Shown in pieces: positions 22,301 through 29,448 of a DNA stretch of 62,000 nucleotides; the first letter of the stretch is position 1, and each line of letters opens with the position of its first letter. The stretch is from Symbiodinium natans. Its lineage: Eukaryota; Sar; Dinophyceae; Suessiales; Symbiodiniaceae. The notes beneath the pieces were generated by a model. That model was not told where the DNA came from, made no database searches, and saw nothing but the letters and a program-made list of their open reading frames with translations. The translations under genes were made by a program, and so were the position numbers. Location of the stretch: the NCBI GenBank assembly GCA_905221605.1, contig CAJNDS010002636.1:37501-99500 (forward strand). Reading direction: 5' to 3'.

Positions 22301-25300
22301 GGAGCACGAAGAGGTCCCCGGGCAGGGCATCGAAGATGGTCTCCATGGGAACCCGTGAGTCGGCGCAGCCGATGATCGCCGTGTGGGGCGGCTGGGTGGT
22401 GTCCATGTTCCTGGGTGTTTAGGGTGCTTAGGGTTTAGGGGGTTTAGGGGTGTTTAGGGTTTAGGGTGTTTAGGGTTTTAGGGTTTAGAGGGTTTTAGGG
22501 TTTAGGGTGTTTAGGGATGTAGGGTTTAGGAGTTTAGGGTTTTAGGGTGGTTGGGTCTTGGAACTCTCTAAACCCTACAAACACGGAGAAAAAGGAAACG
22601 ATCACCTCTGTCAACCTCACACTCGCTCGCCGCGGTTCTCGGGGGCTTCTAACGTTTGCGGCAGCTGGCAAAACATTGCACTTGCGAGAACCCTAAACCC
22701 TAAACCCTAAACCCTAAACCCGAAACCCTAAACCCTAAACCCTAAACCCTTTCGTGGCTTGTGCCGCAGGAGGTGGGCTTCACGAGGCAGGGCTCCTTTC
22801 CATGGATCTGCTCAAGAAATTTCCGCGCGACGCTCGCGCGAGGAAGATGAGTTCTCTTGAGGCTTCCGATCAAAATGTGTCTACAACCCAGAAGCAACCC
22901 TAAACCCTAAACCCTAAACCCTGAACCCTAAACCCTAAACCCTAAACCCTAAACCCAAACCCCTAAACCCAAACCCTAATCCCTAAACCTCCAGGTCAAG
23001 AGAAGGTGCATGAAACGGATTCCGACATACATCCTCTTGAACCCAATAAACGAAAAGACTCTTGCGAAAGCGACCCTGGCAGCAAACCCCCCAAAAAGAA
23101 CTGCTAAACCCAGCCTACCCCCCCAAACAAAAAAAGAAAAACCTTCAACCCCATACCACTCGAATAAGCCTAAACCCTAAACCCCTAAGACACCTCCCAA
23201 CTACCCTTGAACCAGAATAGAAGGGTATACTTTGAGGGGTCCCCTATTTTCGTAAACCCCCATATACACCTCTAGAACAATTCTGACATTAATATGATAT
23301 GGGATGCGAAATCAGCCCCCCTTTTATCAAAGGGGAATAAGGGGAAATGCAGGTCTCAACCTTAGTTTATGGGTTCCCCTACTGGCCCCCCCCCCCCCCC
23401 CCCTCAATACCCCCCCCCACCCCCCCGCCCTATAGGTTCGAATTAGGGATAACTAGGCTATTAAGGTTCTCATTAAGGTTATTTCTAGGGCGGGGAAGCA
23501 TGGAGTAACCCATGACTACTAATTGCTTAAGACCCCCGAAAAAAAATAAGAGTAACATTCTTCCTCATGAAGGGCATCATAGGGATTATTGTTTTGTCTT
23601 TTGGGGCTTCTTAAGTAAATGATGATGAGTCAAAACCTCGGCGCTTCCGAACCTCCGGGCTGATGCGGTTGGCCACCGCAGTGCCGCCCACGAAGCGCCC
23701 GTTCCCCTCCTGAGGGTTCTAGGGGGCCGTGGGGGCGTTCTGGGGTTTCGGGGCTTTGGGGCTTTAGGGCTTTAGGAGTTTAGGATTGTTTTTCGTTGTT
23801 AGGGTCTTTGGGCCTTTGCCGGGGGGGCATTCTAGGGTTTTGGGGCTTTAGGGCTTTAAGAGTCTTCTTCTACAGGGGCCACAATCCGCGGATTTGGGGG
23901 GGGCGCTCTCTTTGGGGGGTTCTCCTGCAGGAGCTTCAGCGCCACTTCGGCCGGAGGCGCCCCGGAGGAGCTGTCAGAGGCGGAGGAGTCCTCGCGTCGG
24001 GGCACGGCCTCTTCCAAGGCGAGGAGCTCGGCCTGTCGGCTGCAGTGCCCAACGAACTCCACGCAGCCCATCTCCTGAAAGTTAGACGCTTCAAAAAAAA
24101 GCGCGATATTTAGGGGGGGGGGGGGGGGGTGTGGGGGGGGGAGGGGTGTGTCTAGACACTTGTTTAAGACACGCTTTTTACAGGGTTTCTAGCATACCCA
24201 AGGGCGGGGTCGATTTAGCACACCGCCCCACCCTCTCCCCCCAAAAAAGCCGGGCCCGTCGTTGGGACCCTGGTGGAAGCAGCGAGAGACTTCCCTTAAA
24301 AAAGGGGGCGCTTTTTACTAAAGATAACTTAGGGGAATTAAAGGCTAACCTTTGGGATTTTCTAGGGATTAGAACACACCCAAGAGGTTAAAGGTTATAC
24401 CTAAGCCCTGAGCCCTAAACCCTAAACCCTAAACCCTAAACCCTAAACCCTAAACCCTAAATAAGACAGGACCAGGTCTCGGCTTGGTAGATGCCTCCTT
24501 GGATCTCCAGGTCCCCGCGTCGCACGAGCTCCTTCAGCGCCTCGCTGCGGAGGAGGAACTCCATGGTGTTGTCCTTGCTACTAGCGCCATCTTTGGGGTT
24601 TAGGGTTTAGGGTTTAGGGTTTGGGGTTTAGGGTTTAGGGTTTAGGGTTTGGGGTTTGGGGTTTAGGGTTTAGGGTTTGGGGTTTGGGGTTTGGGGTTTA
24701 GGGTTTGGGGTTTAGGGTTTAGGGTGAGGCCAAAAACGTCTTAGAAGTAGGGTGCTGGAGGAAGAGAAAGCGTCCACGTTGAGCTTCACCGCCTGGTGAG
24801 CCAGTTCCTCGGCATTGGCCTTCGGGTAGAGGGCCCTGGCCCTGGAGATCACGGCGATCAGGTCCTGCGTAGTTTAGGGTTTAGGGTTTAGGGTTTAGGG
24901 TTTTGGGTTTTGGGTTTAGGGTTTAGGGTTTAATTAGGGTTTAATCAGCCAAGGGAGACCCAATTTTTTTGGAACAAAAGCTAACCCTAAACCCTAAACC
25001 CTAACCTCTAAACGCATTAACTACTGAAAGGAGAGTGCGCCGTCTCTCCTTAGCTTTGGAGTAGACCCTGAAAAAATATATACTTCTTAGGTATAAGTAG
25101 CGATAATAGGAACCCAGAACCAAAAAAAAGTATTAAAGTAAAACCCTAAACCCTAAACCCTAAACCCTAAACCCTAAACCCTAAACCCTAAACCCTAAAC
25201 CCTAAACCCTTACTCCAAGACCCAGTCTCCTGCAGCAGGCCATCCAGGGCCGGTCCAAGGGACTCACGGGATTTTCCCGTCTCCGAGGCCAGAAACATCC

Positions 25301-28300
25301 GGGTCGCTCCGGCCATGGCGCTGCAGTCCGTGTGGCCCAAGACCTTAGTGGGGTTTAGGGTTTAGGGTTTAGGGTCTAGGGTTTAGGGTTTAGGGTTTAG
25401 GGGTTTAGGGGTTTAGGGGTTTAGGGGTTTAGGGGTTTAGGGGTTTAGGGGTTTAGGGGTTTAGGGGTTTAGGGGTTTAGGGGTTTAGGGGTTTAGGGGT
25501 GTAGGGGTGTAGGGGTTTAGGGGTTTAGGGGTTTAGGGGTTTAGGGGTTTAGGGGTTTAGGGGTTTAGGGGTTTAGGGGTTTAGGGGTTTAGGGGTTTAG
25601 GGGTTTAGGGGTTTAGGGGTTTAGGGGTTTAGGTTTAGGGGTTTAGGGGTTTAGGGGTTTAGGGGTTTAGGGGTTTAGGGGTTTAGGGGTTTAGGGGTTT
25701 AGGGGTTTAGGGGTTTAGGGGTTTAGACCTTAGAGGGTTCTAGGGGTTTCGAGAGGGTTTCCAGGGCTTTCTATATTAGGGGCTTTTGTAGGTTTTCCTA
25801 GGGCTTGTAGGGTTGCTAGGGTTTCGTGAGGGGTTTCGAGGTTTTCCTAGGGTTTATTGGGTTTAGGGCGTTTAGGGCTTGAGGTATAGGAGGTTTAGGC
25901 AGGGTTTTGGGGCGTTTACTGTTTTCTCGGCTCCAAATGCACAGGGACGAAACATGGAGGAATAGATAATGTCTGAAGCCTGAAGATATATCAAGAACAC
26001 GAACCGAATAACCTGAAAGGTCCCGAACCATCCCAAAAATGCCCGAAACGTTACTAAATTCCCAAACGTTACTAAGCTTGCTAAGCCCTAAACCCCAAAC
26101 CCTAAACCTAAACCCTAAACCCCAAACCCCAAACCCCAAACCCTAAACCCTAAACCCTAAACCCTAAACCCTAAACCCTCTTGCCCGCCATCACAAGAGC
26201 GAGAGGCGAGGATGAGGGGCGTGTCTAACTTAGAGGTGCAGAACTCGAGGCTCCCGATGACACTGCCCTCGGCCTGCGAGCAGGTGTTCCCCGCATTCTT
26301 CACCTTGGTAGCTAGGGTTGAGGGTTTAGGGTTTAGGGTTTAGGGTTCAGGGTTTAGGGTTTCGGGTTTAGGGTTTAGGGTTTAGGGTTTAGGGTTTGGG
26401 GTTTGGGGTTTAGGGGATCGGTTACTTGATAAGGGCACCTTGAACCAAGAAAGGGAAAAAGGGGCACCACTGGGGGCTGCCCAGTCGCCACAAAGAGCTC
26501 CCCTGGCATGGCGTCGAAGATGCTGTCGATGGGCGTGCGCGCGTCCGCGCAGCCCACGATGGCGCTGTGGGTGGCCTGGGGGCAGCTGGCCAGCGCCTTG
26601 CGCATGTCCTGCTTGGGGAGCTGGGAGTTGCCCAAGGAAAACCGGGCGTTGCCCTCCTGCAGCTTCCGGAGGGATGCTGCCGGCGAGGCTTTGGTGCTCT
26701 CGTGCGGCTCGTGGACGTCAACTGGCGTCTGCTGGGAGGTCAGGGTGTCAAAGGGCAAGACCCTGGGGATCTTGGAGGCCATGGGATCCACCAAGGCCGC
26801 CTGATTGGGAGAGGGCCCCAGGAACTCGACCCTGCCTGTCTGGAGATCAAAGAGGCCGCCCACAATCTCCAACTGCCCATTACGGACACGATCTCGAAGC
26901 ACCTCACTAAACTGGAGCAAAAAGTTCATGGTGTTCAAGATGTTGGTCCTCACAGCCTGGGCGGCCACCTCCTCGCAGGAAGCGTCGGGCATGGTCTTGG
27001 CCGTCTTCTCCGCAGTCTGCGTGAGCTCCCCCAGCAAACCCTTGAGGCCTGTGCACCTCTTGCCGGCCGCCCGCGCTTCAAAGTAGGTCCGTGTGGCGCT
27101 GATCAGGGCCTTGCACTCCGTGTGGCCCAAGACGAGGATGAGACGACTCCCTAAGGTGGCGGAGCAGAACTCCAAGCTCCCCATCATGCTCCCCTCCGCA
27201 TGTGTGCAGGTGTTGGCTGCATTCCGCAGGGAGTAGATGTCCCCGGGCATGGCGTCAAAGATCCTCAGGGCGCTTGGATGTTGCATGAGTAGGGAGCATT
27301 CCCCCCGTGTTCTTGCTTTTTTGTGAGGGGAGTGGCCTGGGCCAAGGATGAGGTATATATAGGAGGAGCCTAAGGGTTGAACCGGTGGAATCCTACTTGG
27401 AGATGGACGATTATTTCTCATTGTAGCACTGGTTGAAAGTAGAGGAGAGTAACTACAGCAAGGCGGGTTCTAACCGTTTCTTCGCGGGGAAACGTACAAC
27501 ACCACCAGTACACCGAAAAGCTGAACACTGAACGCAGTTGCACAGTCACAGGCAAACAAAATTCCAAAATCCCCAACCTAACCCCTGAATCCCTACACCC
27601 TACAACCCATAATGAACCCTGATTCTCCATGAACCTTCAAAAACCCTAAACTGCTGCACTAAACTCTCATAAACCCGAATAACCCTGAACCTAAACCCTA
27701 AACCCTAAACCCCAACATGCGGACCCGGCTCGTCTCCAGGGGCACCTTACAGTCGGCACAGCCGATGACCGCCGTGTGGGGTGCGTTCACGAGCTCGAAA
27801 TCTGGCACCACGTTTTAGGGGTTTAGGGTTTAGGGTTTAAGGCGTGTTCGAACTTTTTGGCTATATGGAAGATTGACTGGTTGAGGGTCTCTGGCCCTAA
27901 ACCCTAAACCCCAAACCCTAAACCCTAAACCCTAAACCCCTAAACCCTAAACAAATTGAAGCTTAGGCGCCAATAAGTGCCAAACCCTCAACCCTGCGCA
28001 CATCTGCGCACGATCCCAGGAATTCTCTCTCATGTACAACGTCGATCTTGAGAGCTCAAGACCCTGTTTCGGTACGTTGCTATAAAGCCGCTTGTAGCAT
28101 AGAGTTTAGGGTCTAGGGTTTAGGGGTTAGGGTTCAGGCAGAAGGATTTTTGCCATTTCAGTCACCCGGAACCCTTCCAGGCCATGCGAGATAAAGCGAC
28201 TGCCCTATAGGCATCCTCTTAAGAAAAAAGATGTACACCAACCCAAACCCTAAAGCTCAGCGACGAGTGTTGTGGGGACTTGGGTCGAGGCAAGCGGCTC

Positions 28301-29040
28301 TGCTTCCGCGTCAAGTTGTCCATCCTTGTGAAGGTGTGATGTGTGCAGGGTTTAGGGTTTCGGGTTCAGGGCTCAGGGCTTGGGTGTTGGTGCCCCCCAC
28401 CCCCACCCCCGCCCCCCATCCCCCCCCCCATCCCCCCCCCCATCCCCCCCCCCCCCCCAATCCCCCCATCCCCCCCCATCCCCCCCCATCCCCCCCCATC
28501 CCCCCCCCCATCCCCCCCCCCATCCCCCCCCCATCCCCCCCCACATCCCCCCCCCCCCCTCCCCCCCCCCCCCCTCCCTCCAAGGTCGCGTAGCACTAAA
28601 ACTCAGGGTCCCTAAAATACTCCTGCAGCGGGCAACATAGGCGGGTGATAGCGTGGAATTCTCGAAACTAAGAACCGTAGATACAAATAGAGTACTTATA
28701 GCTAGACGTTACAATTGGTTATAACTACATTTGGGGTGCCTGCAACGTTACTATATAATATCGACTTATAGACCTTCAAGAAGCTCAGAAGAAAGGACCC
28801 CAACTGACTAAAGTAAAACATGTCCCTACGTTGGCATTGGACTCGCGTGGATTGACAGGCACCCTCATTGACGACACCCTTTTCCTTCTTGTGCTGCCCC
28901 AAACCCTTTTTTGGGGTCTGTCTGTTTTCGTAAACCCCCACATGGATGCCTAGTAGGGACTTCAAGCCGCCAAGCATCTTGTCCGCCATGGGCCGACCGC
29001 GCACGAAGCGTTCGTTTCCTGCCTTGAGGAGCAGCAAGGC
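15955..29040 (-). CDS. Three-domain tandem beta-carbonic anhydrase gene, 15 exons
   Basis: Encodes a fusion of three beta-carbonic anhydrase domains (zinc enzymes interconverting CO2 and bicarbonate). Each domain shows the family landmarks in order: a GN.RF helix end, the zinc-cysteine motif (CADCK in domain 1, CADAR in domain 2, CADSR in domain 3), IFDA(M/L)PG, a NTC(T/S)(H/Q)A(E/Q)GS loop, the second zinc motif GHT(E/D/Q)C, and a C-terminal G.L.I.G..(F/Y) strand followed by V.F.G. About 680-700 residues are accounted for. Boundaries were fixed by aligning the domains with each other; the joined frame is open through 14 introns. Domain 1 has Lys where the catalytic CxDxR motif has Arg, so it may be weak or inactive. 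No initiator Met is seen: the first exon stays open upstream to about 29138, so the 5' end is incomplete. Targeting is unknown. Domain identity is very sure; individual splice sites are inferred. Confidence 0.9.
16163..16622. mobile_element. Poly-C-core element, copy 1
   Basis: Starts ccgaccctggcggcgtgttg and ends tgctccagcggggtcggcgg (imperfect inverted ends). A long C tract lies in the middle. Copy 2 at 40778-41213 shares both ends and a cgtttcacag motif. Very long Pro or Gly frames across it are artefacts. Confidence 0.75.
16326..16458 (+). repeat. Poly-C tract
   Basis: About 130 bases almost entirely C with rare A, in the core of the element at 16163-16622. Confidence 0.95.
16623..17815. 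other. Array-poor interior of carbonic anhydrase intron 14
   Basis: Mixed-composition sequence with AT-rich patches. No coding signal found on either strand. Confidence 0.5.
18166..18252 (-). CDS. beta-CA exon 14 (domain 3)
   Basis: 29 codons, EEVAGLATKWNVFHTMQCLF to TIRDK, equivalent to EEVAAQAVRTNILNTMNFLL of domain 1. Acceptor attccag|GAAGAG; donor GACAAG|GTCAGC (GT). Confidence 0.88.
19141..19935 (-). repeat. CCCTAAA/CCCCAAA arrays in carbonic anhydrase intron 13
   Basis: Two blocks (19141-19255 and 19500-19935) of CCCTAAA, CCCAAAA and CCCCAAA units on the donor side of intron 13. In the sense of the gene they read TTTAGGG-type. Confidence 0.9.
19945..20028 (-). CDS. beta-CA exon 13 (domain 3 helical region)
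   Basis: 28 codons, ASDDLVESIFVSTAAATAEL to STAP. Sequence identity is low, but the joined length to EEVA equals that of domain 1 exactly. Acceptor aaaacag|GCC; donor CCCCT|GAGACTGAG (GA), nearly identical to the donor of exon 5. Confidence 0.7.
20040..20245 (+). repeat. TTTTAGGGC variant array
   Basis: Repeats of a 9-mer (GGGCTTTTA) and related units next to the acceptor of carbonic anhydrase exon 13; in gene sense CCCTAAA-type. Confidence 0.88.
21268..21349 (-). CDS. beta-CA exon 12 (domain 3 His/Cys zinc motif)
   Basis: 27 codons, FCIDKLQTKLVLVLGHTQC and DALERAAE. The length from SLEF to GHTQC equals that of domain 1. Acceptor gcccag|ATTTTG; donor GCGGAA|GCCCACC (GC), with GCC repeated at the next exon start. 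Confidence 0.88.
21571..21793. mobile_element. TTGCTTAAG-family element, copy 2 (inside carbonic anhydrase intron 11)
   Basis: Left end CTACCAATTGCCTAAGAACC, right end GGGGTTCTCTTAAGCAAGTA. AT-rich interior with TATA microsatellites and a poly-T/poly-G junction. Confidence 0.68.
21839..21884 (-). CDS. beta-CA micro-exon 11 (domain 3)
   Basis: A 46-base exon encoding NTCTHAQGSMVSSL. Acceptor gcaag|GAAAC; donor TTGGA|GTTTCC, one of only two GT donors. It is recognisable only because the loop motif is so conserved. Confidence 0.82.
22104..22280 (-). repeat. CCCCAAAA/CCCTAAAA array
   Basis: Includes about six perfect CCCCAAAA units. Lies at the donor side of carbonic anhydrase intron 10. Confidence 0.9.
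22292..22410 (-). CDS. beta-CA exon 10 (domain 3 zinc motif)
   Basis: 39 full codons containing PPHTAIIGCADSRVPMETIF, the intact CxDxR catalytic motif, and LPGDLFVLRNA. Acceptor acacccag|GAAC; donor GCAG|GAGACGG (GA). Confidence 0.93.
23516..23623. mobile_element. TTGCTTAAG-family element, copy 3 (inside carbonic anhydrase intron 9)
   Basis: Left end CTACTAATTGCTTAAGACCC, right end TTGGGGCTTCTTAAGTAAAT. Interior motif agggcatcatagggattatt is shared with copy 4. Confidence 0.7.
23645..23709 (-). CDS. beta-CA exon 9 (domain 3 GNGRF motif)
   Basis: Encodes EGNGRFVGGTAVANRISPEV plus part of the next Lys codon. Acceptor ccctcag|GAG; donor CGGAA|GCGCCG (GC), phase 2. Confidence 0.85.
23925..24074 (-). 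CDS. beta-CA exon 8 (end of domain 2, linker, start of domain 3)
   Basis: 50 codons. EMGCVEFVG closes domain 2, an acidic/Ser-rich linker follows, then PPAEVALKLLQ opens domain 3. Acceptor aactttcag|GAG; donor CTGCAG|GAGAAC (GA), joining to EGNGRFV. Confidence 0.88.
24481..24573 (-). CDS. beta-CA exon 7 (domain 2)
   Basis: 31 codons, DNTMEFLLRSEAL to LEIQGGIYQA, equivalent to LNTMNFLLQ to GGLFDL of domain 1. Acceptor agcaag|GAC; donor CAAGCC|GAGACC (GA). Intron start and next exon start share GAGA. Confidence 0.9.
24775..24864 (-). CDS. beta-CA exon 6 (domain 2 helical region)
   Basis: 30 codons, DLIAVISRARALYP to HQAVKLNV, aligning without gaps to domain 1 (ELTQTAEKT to AVRTNI). Acceptor ctacgcag|GAC; donor AACGTG|GACGC (GA). 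The intron start and the next exon start share the triplet GAC. Confidence 0.88.
25230..25343 (-). CDS. beta-CA exon 5 (domain 2, His/Cys zinc motif)
   Basis: Encodes 38 residues beginning VLGHTDCSAM, which supplies the His-x-x-Cys zinc ligands. Acceptor cactaag|GTC; donor CTGCAG|GAGACTGGG (GA). Confidence 0.9.
25351..25728 (+). repeat. TTTAGGGG octamer array
   Basis: About 40 copies of TTTAGGGG, introduced by a few TTTAGGG units, ending next to the acceptor of carbonic anhydrase exon 5. One of the longest homogeneous variant arrays here. Confidence 0.95.
26208..26303 (-). CDS. beta-CA exon 4 (domain 2)
   Basis: Exactly 32 codons, VKNAGNTCSQAEGSVIGSLE to TPLIL, matching the NTCTHAEGS loop of domain 1. 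Acceptor accaag|GTG; donor CTC|GCCTCTCG (GC), phase 0 both sides. Confidence 0.88.
26489..27263 (-). CDS. beta-CA exon 3 (rest of domain 1, linker, first half of domain 2)
   Basis: A single 775-base exon of 258 codons, by far the largest open stretch of the gene. It runs from IFDAMPGDIYSLRNAANTC through GHTECKAL, the long helical region and GGLFDLQTGRVEFLG. A hydrophilic linker of about 45 residues follows, then domain 2 from LRKLQEGNARF through GCADARTP to MPGELFV. Acceptor cctgag|GATC; donor TTTGTG|GCGACTGG (GC). A domain-sized segment with no intron contrasts with domain 3, which is cut into eight pieces. Confidence 0.95.
27732..27801 (-). CDS. beta-CA exon 2 (domain 1 zinc motif)
   Basis: Encodes FELVNAPHTAVIGCADCKVP. 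Cys and Asp of the CxDxR motif are present, but the Arg position is Lys. Acceptor gccag|ATTTCG; donor GAGAC|GAGCCGGG (GA). It joins exon 3 to give VPLETIFDAMPG, the same length as domains 2 and 3. Confidence 0.85.
28392..28580 (+). repeat. CCCCCCCAT-type C-rich tract in carbonic anhydrase intron 1
   Basis: Runs of 6-13 C separated by AT or A. In gene sense this is a G-rich, quadruplex-capable stretch. Long Pro frames across it are artefacts. Confidence 0.93.
28950..29040 (-). CDS. beta-CA exon 1 (start of domain 1)
   Basis: Reads ALLLLKAGNERFVRGRP and onward, the N-terminal helix and GNERF motif of a beta-CA domain. Acceptor is gatgag|GCC. The same frame stays open upstream (SFHDEA before ALLLL), so the true exon may be longer or be the first coding exon. 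Donor is CTAG|GCATCC, a GC donor, phase 1. Confidence 0.75.
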
Positions 29041-29367
29041 CTCATCATGGAAGGATTGTATCAGGGTGGCAGTGTTTAGAGGGCTCAGGGTTTTTAGTAA
29101 TAAGGCCGAAGTGTTTAGGGCTCTTGGGGTTAAGGCTTAGTTAGTACTGAGGTTTAAGATCAAGTGTAGGGTTTCAAGGACTTCCTACCATTCGTTCTAT
29201 AGTCACAAGTAGGGTCAGTACTCCCCCGAAATAACGTTATAACTCTCGACTAATCCCTAAAGCCTAAACCCCTTTCCTTGCGCCCTAAACCCTAAACCTT
29301 AAACCCTAAACCCTAAACCCTAAACCCTAAACCCCAAACCCAGTTTAAGTTCCGGGGAGTTCTACCA

Positions 29368-29448
29368 TTATCGAGCCTGGTGCGGCGGCAGCGCCCGCGC
29401 GACCCGCGCAGGCTTGGCGTTCTTCCGCATGTCACTGGTGACCTCGCG
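29368..29448 (-). CDS. Candidate terminal exon, protein B
   Basis: Exactly 27 codons from acceptor gcggccag|CGC to TAA: REVTSDMRKNAKPARVARAL then PPHQAR. CCCTAAA array below, TTTAGGG array above. Basic C-terminus. Confidence 0.45.
   Translation of the reverse strand, partial: REVTSDMRKNAKPARVARALPPHQAR

Noticed and set aside
29368-29448. Additional carbonic anhydrase exon (MRK...LPPHQ)
   Set aside because: It would need the rest of a fourth domain between 29368 and 29040, which is absent, and it ends in a stop.
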